From contig WLQV01000009.1 of assembly GCA_009697555.1 (NCBI GenBank), positions 1 to 12,855 on the forward strand: 12,855 nt of DNA, read 5' to 3'. The DNA comes from Actinomycetota bacterium. GTDB taxonomy: Bacteria; Actinomycetota; Actinomycetes; Nanopelagicales; Nanopelagicaceae. This document shows positions 6,548 to 12,855 of the stretch, piece after piece; within the stretch, counting starts at the first letter, position 1, and each line of letters opens with the position of its first letter. The notes beneath the pieces were generated by a model. That model was given only the letters and a program-made list of their open reading frames with translations, made no database searches and had not been told where the DNA came from. Position numbers and translations under genes: made by a program.

Positions 6548-8408
6548 GGCTTGAACTCCACTCAACGATTGAACGAGTAATTGTCTGAGCGGTAATTCCT
6601 AACTTGCTCAAAATTTCGGCGCGCTTGCCATGTTGAATAAATTCCAATGGAACACCGATTGAGTGCAGTGGCGTTGTCACTCCTGCTTCACGGAAGAGCT
6701 CCGAGAGCGAACTAGCGATACCTGCGTGCTTGATGCCATCTTCGATAACAACAACGCTCTTGTAGCGCTGCGCCAAAGTGATGATGGATTGTGGCAGTGG
6801 CTTTACCCAACGTGGATCGATAACAGTGACGCCAACGCCTTCGCGGAATGCTTGTGAGGCTGCTTCGACTGCAACACCGGCAAGTGCGCCAACGCTGACT
6901 AGCAACACATCGGTACTTTCCCCGCGATAGAGAACATCGATGCCTTCGCGCCGTTCGAATGCTGGAATGTCATCACCAATTGCGCCTTTAGGAAAACGCA
7001 ACACGGTTGGCGCATCTTTAACTGCGATTGCCTCGCGTAGAAGTTCTTTCAAGCGAGCTCCATCGCGCGGTGCTGCAACTTGCAGAGTTGGCACGATGCC
7101 AGTTAGGGCTAAGTCCCAGACACCATTATGTGATGGTCCATCATCGCCAGTGATACCAGCTCGATCTAATACAAAAGTAATTCCAGCATTGTGCAGAGAT
7201 GCATCAAGTAGCAGTTGATCGAATGCCCGATTCAAGAAGGTGGAGTAGAGCGCAACAACTGGATGGAGGCCAGAAAAAGCCAGACCAGCTGCACTTGTTA
7301 CTGCATGCTGTTCTGCGATACCCACATCGATGGTGCGCTCTGGAAATTGCGCTTGGAAATTATCGAGACCAGTTGGGCCCAGCATCGCAGCCGTAATTGC
7401 TACTACATCGCTGCGCTCTTTGCCGATTGCAACTAATTCATTGCTAAAAATCGAAGTCCAAGTAACTGCGCTCTTTGCAAGTGGCAACCCAGTCTCTGCA
7501 TCGAGGGCACCGACTGCGTGATAGCGCTCTGCATCATCTTCAAGCGCTGGTGCAAAGCCACGTCCCTTTTCAGTAATGGCATGCACGAGAATTGGACCGC
7601 CAAATTCTTTTGCGCTCTCCAGTGCTTTCTCAAGCGCTTTTATGTCATGGCCATCGATTGGTCCTAAATATTTCAGACCTAAATCTTCAAACATGCCTTG
7701 CGGTGCGACGATATCTTTGATGCCCTTTTTCACACCGTGCAGAGTTTCGTAAATTGGAGTGCCGACAACTGGTGTGCGCTGCAGTACCTCTTTACCCCAG
7801 TCCAAGAACTTCTCATAACCTTGAGTGGCACGAAGGGTAGAAAGATAATTTGCGACGCCACCGATAGTTGGAGAGTAAGAGCGCTCATTGTCATTAATGA
7901 CAATAATTAGTTTGCGTCCCTCAGATGCTGCAATATTATTGAGCGCCTCCCAAGCCATTCCGCCGGTGAGTGCGCCATCGCCCACAACAGCAACTACAAA
8001 GCGATCATCAATTCCTTGCAAGGCAAAGCCACGTGAAATTCCATCGGCCCAAGAAAGCGCAGTCGAAGCATGTGAATTTTCTACAACATCATGATCGCTC
8101 TCACTGCGGTTGGGGTAACCAGCAAGGCCGCTGCTCTGACGCAGTTGATCAAAGCCCTCAGCTCGACCAGTGAGAATCTTATGAACATAACTTTGATGGC
8201 CAGTATCGAAAATAATGAGATCGTGCGGTGAATCAAAACTTCTATGGAGGGCGAGGGTAAGTTCAACAACTCCTAAATTTGGACCAAGGTGTCCACCGCT
8301 CTTGCTGACTTTCTCAATGAGAAAGGCGCGAATTTCTGCCGCAAGTTCCTGCAACGCGGCGTCAGAGAGTGCCTTGACGTCAGCCGGTGATTTCAGAAAC
8401 TCGATCAT
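6489..8408 (-). CDS. dxs: 1-deoxy-D-xylulose-5-phosphate synthase
   Basis: This 639-residue thiamine-diphosphate enzyme joins pyruvate and glyceraldehyde 3-phosphate to give DXP, the first step of the MEP isoprenoid pathway, in the cytosol. Seen in order: His40 in [10 protein letters not shown], the ThDP/Mg motif G143-D144-G145 followed by Asn172, catalytic Glu366 in GIAEQHA, and the [15 protein letters not shown] stretch at 415-429 containing His427. The C-terminal transketolase-like domain is intact, so the protein should be functional. ATG 8408 is chosen because the N-terminus is typical and TAGACT ends 6 nt upstream (leaderless). The gene begins 38 nt after the aconitase stop. The last 19 or so residues, a charged hydrophilic tail after the conserved end (SIVEWSSS), are encoded over the 3' end of fadB on the opposite strand and look like a lineage-specific extension. 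Identification is very secure. Confidence 0.97.
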   Translation of the reverse strand: MIEFLKSPADVKALSDAALQELAAEIRAFLIEKVSKSGGHLGPNLGVVELTLALHRSFDSPHDLIIFDTGHQSYVHKILTGRAEGFDQLRQSSGLAGYPNRSESDHDVVENSHASTALSWADGISRGFALQGIDDRFVVAVVGDGALTGGMAWEALNNIAASEGRKLIIVINDNERSYSPTIGGVANYLSTLRATQGYEKFLDWGKEVLQRTPVVGTPIYETLHGVKKGIKDIVAPQGMFEDLGLKYLGPIDGHDIKALEKALESAKEFGGPILVHAITEKGRGFAPALEDDAERYHAVGALDAETGLPLAKSAVTWTSIFSNELVAIGKERSDVVAITAAMLGPTGLDNFQAQFPERTIDVGIAEQHAVTSAAGLAFSGLHPVVALYSTFLNRAFDQLLLDASLHNAGITFVLDRAGITGDDGPSHNGVWDLALTGIVPTLQVAAPRDGARLKELLREAIAVKDAPTVLRFPKGAIGDDIPAFERREGIDVLYRGESTDVLLVSVGALAGVAVEAASQAFREGVGVTVIDPRWVKPLPQSIITLAQRYKSVVVIEDGIKHAGIASSLSELFREAGVTTPLHSIGVPLEFIQHGKRAEILSKLGITAQTITRSIVEWSSSLKEEMQLPSDERADHKHSR

Positions 8409-8414
8409 TTGCTA

Positions 8415-8420
8415 AGTCTA
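8415..8420 (-). promoter_or_regulatory. -10 box (TAGACT) for dxs
   Basis: TAGACT lies 6 nt before ATG 8408 on the minus strand, inside the 38-nt gap after the aconitase stop. It suggests a leaderless dxs transcript in addition to any read-through from acnA. A matching -35 hexamer is not evident. Confidence 0.45.
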
Positions 8421-8446
8421 AAGGGCGATTAGGGATTGCGCACTCG

Positions 8447-11104
8447 CTATGCAAGTAATGAACGGAGCACATACTGCATGATGCCGCCGTGGCGATAGTA
8501 ATCTGCCTCACCTGGGGTATCGATGCGCACTACTGCGGTGAAAGTCTTGCCACTCGCATTAACGGTGACTTCCTTAGGAACTCCCCCGCTATTGAGTGCA
8601 GCAATACCTGTCACTGCAAAAACTTCTTCGCCAGTTAAACCTAAGGTTGCCGCACTTTCGCCTTGCTTAAATTGAAGTGGTAGCACTCCCATTCCAATTA
8701 AGTTAGAGCGGTGAATACGTTCGTAGCTTTCAGCAATCACAACTCGCACACCAAGAAGTGCGGTGCCTTTGGCTGCCCAGTCACGTGAAGAGCCAGAGCC
8801 ATATTCTTTGCCAGCCAAAATTACCAATGGAATACCAGCTGCTTGATAAGCAACTGATGCATCATAAATTGTGCTCTGTTCACCATTGCTTAAGAAGTTT
8901 CGTGTGAAGCCACCTTCGACGCCATCTAGCAGGAGATTCTTTAAGCGGATGTTGGCAAATGTGCCACGAATCATTACTTCGTGATTTCCACGGCGTGAAC
9001 CATAGGAATTGTAATCCTTGCGATCGACGCCACGTTCGCTGAGGTACTTGCCGGCAGGCGAATCTGCCTTGATGTTGCCGGCAGGTGAGATGTGATCGGT
9101 AGTAACCGAGTCACCCAATACTGCAAGGACTCGCGCACCTGCAATATCTGTCACTGGCTTTGGAGTTGATGGCATGTTTTCAAAGTAGGGAGGTTTGCGA
9201 ACATAAGTTGATTTCGCATCCCACTCAAAAGTCTTGCCAGTTGGCGTAGCCAACGACTTCCAGCGATGATCGCCATCGAAGACGCTTGCATAATCTTTAG
9301 TAAACATCGAAGAGGAAATTGCCGAATCGATAACATCTTGAATCTCTTGAGCCGATGGCCACAAATCTTTCAAATAGACCGCGTTGCCGCTCTTATCGTT
9401 ACCAAGTGAGTCATTCACAAAGTCATGGTTCATAGTGCCGGCAATTGCATAAGCAACTACTAGCGGAGGCGATGCCAAGTAATTCATTTTCACATCAGGA
9501 CTAATGCGTCCCTCAAAATTGCGGTTGCCAGAGAGAACTGCAGTAACCGCTAAATCATTTTCATTTACTGCTTTACTCACTTCAAGCGGAAGTGGGCCGG
9601 AGTTTCCAATACAGGTAACACAGCCATAGCCAACTAAGTTGAAGCCCAGTTGCTCCATGTATGTAGTGAGGCCAGCGCGGTCGTAATAATCGGTAACTAC
9701 TTTAGATCCCGGTGCAAGCGTGGTCTTTACCCAAGGCTTGGACTTGAGTCCGCGCTCAACTGCCTTCTTTGCAAGAAGGGCTGCACCGATCATTACTGAT
9801 GGATTAGATGTATTTGTGCAAGAGGTAATTGATGCAATAACTACATCGCCATTTTTAATAGTGGTTGACTCATTGCGCACCGAAATTGCAATCGGCTCTT
9901 TTGTTGTCTTATCGGAGAAATAGGTTGGAAGTGATTTCGCTAGCGCAGCTTTGGAATCGCTGAGTGAAATACGATCTTGTGGCCGCTTTGGTCCTGCAAT
10001 AGATGGCACAACAGTTGCTAAGTCCAACTCAACGCTCTGCGTAAAGCGTGGCTCCACACTTGGGTCATGCCATAAGCCTTGTGCCTTCGCATAACTTTCA
10101 ACGAGGGCAACTTGCTTCTCATCGCGGCCAGTCAATCGCAAATAGTGGAGCGTCTCTTCATCGATGGGGAAGATCGCACAGGTAGATCCATATTCAGGAC
10201 TCATGTTGCCGATAGTTGCGCGGTTGGCCATAGGTACCGCAGAAACTCCAGGACCATAGAACTCGACAAACTTTCCAACTACGCCAGTCTTGCGAAGAAT
10301 TTCAGTAATTGTCAGCGCTAAATCTGTTGCAGTCGTGCCAACTGGCAATTGACCCTTAAGTTTGAAACCAACGACACTGGGAATCAACATCGACACTGGT
10401 TGGCCAAGAAGTGCTGCTTCGGCCTCAATGCCGCCTACTCCCCAACCAAGCACACCTAAACCATTGACCATCGTTGTATGTGAATCAGTACCTACAACGG
10501 TGTCAGGGTAAGCCCGACGAACTCCGCCCACTTCGCGAATCATGACAACGCGCGCTAGGTACTCAATATTTACTTGGTGCACAATTCCAGTTCCGGGTGG
10601 CACGACTTTAAATTCATCAAATGCAGTCTGGCCCCAACGCAAGAAGCGATAACGCTCTTGATTGCGCTCGTACTCAATGTCTGTGTTCTGCTCAAAGGAG
10701 TCTTTAGTGCCAAAGACATCGGCGATGACGGAGTGATCAATTACCAATTCAGCAGGTGCGAGCGGATTTACTTTGCTGGCATCGCCACCGAGCTCAACAA
10801 TTGCCTCGCGCATCGTTGCTAAATCCACGATGCAAGGAACACCGGTGAAATCCTGCATCACTACCCGAGCAGGCGTAAATTGAATTTCAGTATCTGGTTC
10901 AGTTGCAGGATCCCAATTTGCTAGGGCTTTGATGTGATCGGCAGTGATGTTTGCGCCATCTTCGGTACGTAGGAGGTTTTCGAGCAGAATCTTTAAACTA
11001 AAGGGCAAGCTCTCTGCGCCGCTGATCTGTGAGATGTCGAAGATTTCAAAGATTTCGCCACCAACGGTGAGATTCTTCTTGCTATTAAAGGAGTTCTTGC
11101 TCAT
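8447..11104 (-). CDS. acnA: Aconitate hydratase (aconitase A type)
   Basis: This 885-residue monomeric aconitase isomerises citrate to isocitrate through cis-aconitate in the TCA cycle, in the cytosol. The three cysteine ligands of the [4Fe-4S] cluster are present: Cys429 in SCTNTSNP, and Cys495 and Cys498 in GYGCVTC. The substrate-site motif GTDSHT is at about 205-210. The C-terminal swivel domain contains [14 protein letters not shown] and the later [10 protein letters not shown] with the substrate-binding Ser/Arg. Length and motif order match AcnA/IRP1-type enzymes rather than AcnB. The frame begins at ATG 11104, which is preceded by GTGAGG 10 nt upstream (a weak ribosome binding site) and a promoter-like TTGATC-N16-TATGGT, so unlike several neighbours it has a short leader. 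It lies 59 nt after the methyltransferase stop. No TetR-type acnR regulator, known in corynebacteria, follows it. Loss of the cluster in iron shortage would be the expected post-translational control. Confidence 0.97.
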   Translation of the reverse strand: MSKNSFNSKKNLTVGGEIFEIFDISQISGAESLPFSLKILLENLLRTEDGANITADHIKALANWDPATEPDTEIQFTPARVVMQDFTGVPCIVDLATMREAIVELGGDASKVNPLAPAELVIDHSVIADVFGTKDSFEQNTDIEYERNQERYRFLRWGQTAFDEFKVVPPGTGIVHQVNIEYLARVVMIREVGGVRRAYPDTVVGTDSHTTMVNGLGVLGWGVGGIEAEAALLGQPVSMLIPSVVGFKLKGQLPVGTTATDLALTITEILRKTGVVGKFVEFYGPGVSAVPMANRATIGNMSPEYGSTCAIFPIDEETLHYLRLTGRDEKQVALVESYAKAQGLWHDPSVEPRFTQSVELDLATVVPSIAGPKRPQDRISLSDSKAALAKSLPTYFSDKTTKEPIAISVRNESTTIKNGDVVIASITSCTNTSNPSVMIGAALLAKKAVERGLKSKPWVKTTLAPGSKVVTDYYDRAGLTTYMEQLGFNLVGYGCVTCIGNSGPLPLEVSKAVNENDLAVTAVLSGNRNFEGRISPDVKMNYLASPPLVVAYAIAGTMNHDFVNDSLGNDKSGNAVYLKDLWPSAQEIQDVIDSAISSSMFTKDYASVFDGDHRWKSLATPTGKTFEWDAKSTYVRKPPYFENMPSTPKPVTDIAGARVLAVLGDSVTTDHISPAGNIKADSPAGKYLSERGVDRKDYNSYGSRRGNHEVMIRGTFANIRLKNLLLDGVEGGFTRNFLSNGEQSTIYDASVAYQAAGIPLVILAGKEYGSGSSRDWAAKGTALLGVRVVIAESYERIHRSNLIGMGVLPLQFKQGESAATLGLTGEEVFAVTGIAALNSGGVPKEVTVNASGKTFTAVVRIDTPGEADYYRHGGIMQYVLRSLLA

Positions 11105-11131
11105 TGCGAAATTGCCTCACTTTCACCTGTC

Positions 11132-11159
11132 ACCATACCTCAGCCAATTGCTGGATCAA
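11132..11159 (-). promoter_or_regulatory. Candidate promoter of acnA (TTGATC-N16-TATGGT)
   Basis: On the minus strand a -35-like TTGATC (11159-11154) and a -10-like TATGGT (11137-11132) are 16 bp apart. They lie within the 59-nt gap between the methyltransferase stop and acnA. Transcription would start near 11125, giving a leader of about 20 nt with GTGAGG as ribosome binding site. It suggests acnA can be transcribed without the upstream gene. Confidence 0.45.
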
Positions 11160-11163
11160 ACCT

Positions 11164-12369
11164 CTACTTAGTGAATCGTGCCACGCATTCAATGTGGTGA
11201 GTCATAGGAAAGAGATCGAAGGCGCGCATTTCCTGAAGTACGAAACCTGCAGCAGCCAGGTAGGCGCTATCTCTGGCTAGTGCGGCTGGATCGCAGGCGA
11301 CATAGACAATGGTGCGTGCATCGAGTCGGGCAATCTTCTCAATCACCGCAGCCCCTGCGCCATCTCGTGGTGGATCAAGAATTACAACATCGCAACGTTT
11401 CATTAGCGAAATATTTCGAATTACATCGCCTTCATGAATAAAAACATTGGGTGCAGATTCGAAATTTACCTTTGCATCTGCCACTGCCCATAGCGATGAT
11501 TCGAAAATGTCTACTCGCCCACCAGTGCCAATCTCATCGAGAATTGCTGCAGCAAAGAGTCCGACGCCACCATAAAGATCGAGCACATGATCGCCCGGTT
11601 TCACACCCGCATACTCGCGGACCACATTACTTAATACTTCGGGCGCCTTGCTATTTCCCTGCCAGAAAGCGTTGTGATGAACTCGCAATTCTCGACCGTC
11701 GACAACTTCTGTTAAAAACTCATTCCCACTCTTTAATTTCGCAGGTACTGGTTTCTCACTCTTTGGCGCAGTTGCAATTGTTACCGCTGCATCACTTCCC
11801 ACGGAGACCTCTACTGTCGAATTTGCCTGCCACAACTTCTTAGTCAAATCCGCCAGACCAGCAGCCTTATCAAGAATTACACAATCGGAAATTTCAACCA
11901 CGTTATGACTGCGATGAGCGAAGAATCCAAGCTTGCCATTAGCACTTGATGTAAGTCCGGCACGAGTGCGCCAATGTAGATCTGGTGAAACCTCTTCCAC
12001 TTCGACCGAAATCTCCATCTTTGCAAGACGTGAAAATTGCTCAGTAATAACATCGCTCTTGAGTTGGCGTTGACGTTTGGCCGAAATATGTTGGAAGTCG
12101 CAGCCCCCGCATTTACCAGCACCCGAATACGCACATGGCGGAGTAACTCGCTCCGCATCGGGTTGATGCACTTCTACAACATCGCCACGTGCAAACTTCT
12201 CGGTTCTACTTGTCACTTCAACGGTGACAACTTCACCTGGAATGCCATGGCGAATAAAGAGCACTTGGCCCTCATGGCGTGCAATGAAATGGCCGCCATG
12301 TGCGACCTTCTCAATGGTTACTTGAACCCGCTGCCCAACTGCCAGCCCGGCTCCACGTATCGCTGTCAT
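11164..12369 (-). CDS. TRAM-domain class I SAM-dependent RNA (uracil-5) methyltransferase, RumA/TrmA-like
   Basis: From ATG 12369 this gene encodes 401 residues. An N-terminal TRAM RNA-binding domain (about 10-68) is followed by cysteines Cys79, Cys87, Cys90 and Cys163 in the positions of the [4Fe-4S] ligands of RumA/RlmD, although the first spacing is C-x7-C rather than the C-x5-C I recall for RumA. A Rossmann methyltransferase domain follows, with the SAM loop DLYGGVGLF, the LDPPRDGAG motif, nucleophilic Cys359 in VACDPAAL and catalytic Glu394 in THHIEC near the end. It should therefore form 5-methyluridine in rRNA or tRNA; which base cannot be told from sequence. The frame stays open upstream to 12489, but that would run into trkA, and the relatives I know start near MTAIRGAG. 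TAGAGT lies 8 nt upstream. It is the first gene of the minus-strand group with acnA and dxs. Confidence 0.9.
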   Translation of the reverse strand: MTAIRGAGLAVGQRVQVTIEKVAHGGHFIARHEGQVLFIRHGIPGEVVTVEVTSRTEKFARGDVVEVHQPDAERVTPPCAYSGAGKCGGCDFQHISAKRQRQLKSDVITEQFSRLAKMEISVEVEEVSPDLHWRTRAGLTSSANGKLGFFAHRSHNVVEISDCVILDKAAGLADLTKKLWQANSTVEVSVGSDAAVTIATAPKSEKPVPAKLKSGNEFLTEVVDGRELRVHHNAFWQGNSKAPEVLSNVVREYAGVKPGDHVLDLYGGVGLFAAAILDEIGTGGRVDIFESSLWAVADAKVNFESAPNVFIHEGDVIRNISLMKRCDVVILDPPRDGAGAAVIEKIARLDARTIVYVACDPAALARDSAYLAAAGFVLQEMRAFDLFPMTHHIECVARFTK

Positions 12370-12377
12370 AATGAATA

Positions 12378-12383
12378 ACTCTA
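12378..12383 (-). promoter_or_regulatory. -10 box (TAGAGT) for the TRAM methyltransferase gene
   Basis: On the minus strand TAGAGT ends 8 nt before ATG 12369, implying a leader of at most one or two bases. No -35 hexamer of good quality is seen. It supports ATG 12369 over the upstream in-frame starts, which would put the start codon inside trkA. Confidence 0.4.
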
Positions 12384-12390
12384 AGGGTGA

Positions 12391-12396
12391 TAGGTT
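12391..12396 (+). promoter_or_regulatory. -10 box (TAGGTT) for trkA
   Basis: TAGGTT ends 7 nt before the GTG start at 12404, again close to the spacing for a leaderless transcript. It sits 7 bp from the opposing -10 box of the methyltransferase gene, so the two polymerases would compete for the same 34-nt gap. Confidence 0.4.
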
Positions 12397-12403
12397 GTGC
12401 TTT

Positions 12404-12855
12404 GTGCACGTTGTAATCATGGGTTGCGGCCGAGTTGGTTCCTCACTTGCCATTGAACTCGAAGCTGCAGGCCACACCGTCTCTATCATCGATCAGACCC
12501 GCGAATCATTCCGCCGGCTTGGTGCAAATTTCAATGGAACAACTGTTACCGGCGTTGGCTTTGATCGCGACACTTTGGTGGAAGCGGGAATCGAACGCGC
12601 TGAAGCATTTGCCGCAGTCAGCAATGGTGACAATTCCAATATTCTCGCCGCTCGTGTAGCGCGCGAAACCTATGGCGTGAAAAATGTTGTTGCGCGTATT
12701 TATGACACGGGCCGTGCGGAGATTTACCAACGTTTAGGCATTCCAACCGTCGCCACAGTTCTCTGGACAACTGATCAGATTCTGCGCCGCCTACTCCCCG
12801 ATGGTTCACGTTCTGAGTGGAGCGATGCAACAGGATCGGTGCAACTCTGTGAAGT
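12404..12855 (+). CDS. trkA: TrkA-family potassium uptake regulator, N-terminal part (cut by window edge)
   Basis: This is the first 150 codons of an open frame that runs off the right edge; complete single-unit TrkA proteins are about 220 residues. It begins MHVVIMGCGRVGSSLA, a typical RCK/TrkA-N start, with the dinucleotide-binding GCGRVG at residues 7-12 and acidic Asp30 at the end of the second strand (VSIID). These bind NAD(H) in the family, whose members form the cytosolic gating ring that controls Trk/Ktr potassium channels. The missing part should hold the TrkA-C domain. GTG 12404 is preferred to the in-frame ATG 12419, because the latter would remove the first beta strand and because TAGGTT lies 7 nt before the GTG. 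In relatives this gene is often followed by a second trkA and an amino-acid permease, which would lie beyond the window. Confidence 0.92.
   Translation, partial: MHVVIMGCGRVGSSLAIELEAAGHTVSIIDQTRESFRRLGANFNGTTVTGVGFDRDTLVEAGIERAEAFAAVSNGDNSNILAARVARETYGVKNVVARIYDTGRAEIYQRLGIPTVATVLWTTDQILRRLLPDGSRSEWSDATGSVQLCE

Noticed and set aside
11451..11843. 130-codon plus-strand frame inside the methyltransferase gene
   Set aside because: The translation is rich in His, Leu and Arg with no domain; it is a shadow of the conserved gene on the other strand.
12037..12378. 113-codon plus-strand frame opposite the TRAM domain
   Set aside because: It is fully antisense to conserved TRAM and cluster-binding sequence and does not look like a protein family.
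12370..12489. 40-residue N-terminal extension of the TRAM methyltransferase
   Set aside because: It would overlap the confidently identified trkA start and its sequence does not resemble the beginning of a TRAM domain; ATG 12369 does.
1..12855. A previously undescribed defence, mobile or biosynthetic system
   Set aside because: Every gene except DUF3000 belongs to a familiar housekeeping family, the order is typical of Actinobacteria, and no integrase, transposase, repeat array, toxin-antitoxin pair or unexplained long gap was found.

Overview
The window looks like a stretch of ordinary chromosome from a moderate-GC actinobacterium (GC roughly half, judged by eye, not computed). The actinobacterial assignment rests on a DUF3000 protein next to an HRDC-domain ribonuclease D-like protein, followed by thiolase, fadB, dxs, acnA, a TRAM-domain RNA methyltransferase and trkA, an order familiar from Actinobacteria. 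The modest GC, frequent TTA leucine codons, short intergenic spaces and leaderless-looking starts would fit a streamlined freshwater lineage such as Nanopelagicales (acI). That finer placement is inference.

Layout: (1) 1-324, minus strand, is the N-terminal part of an EamA/DMT-type transporter that runs off the left edge. (2) 386-2303, plus strand, holds the DUF3000 gene and the HRDC/RNase D gene. (3) 2365-3186, plus strand, is a stand-alone FTR1/EfeU iron permease with its own promoter and a palindrome over the -35 box. (4) 3243-6547, plus strand, is a two-gene beta-oxidation operon, thiolase then the multifunctional alpha subunit, joined by a TAATG stop-start overlap. (5) 12369-6489, minus strand, holds TRAM/RumA-like methyltransferase, aconitase and DXS in transcription order. 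DXS runs tail-to-tail into fadB with a 59-nt overlap. (6) 12404-12855, plus strand, is the start of trkA, cut by the right edge and divergent from the methyltransferase over only 34 nt. No stretch longer than 300 bases lacks a gene; the gaps are all about 35-62 bp. I saw no tRNA, rRNA, CRISPR array, insertion sequence, phage gene or convincing Rho-independent terminator.

Together the genes cover RNA processing and modification, iron uptake, fatty-acid oxidation to acetyl-CoA, entry of citrate into the TCA cycle, the first step of MEP isoprenoid synthesis and potassium uptake control. I did not find a previously undescribed multi-gene system. The signals most worth following are regulatory or architectural: TANNNT -10 boxes ending exactly 6 nt before four start codons (leaderless mRNAs), the palindrome at the iron-permease promoter, the fadB/dxs overlap, and the conserved but uncharacterised DUF3000 protein.
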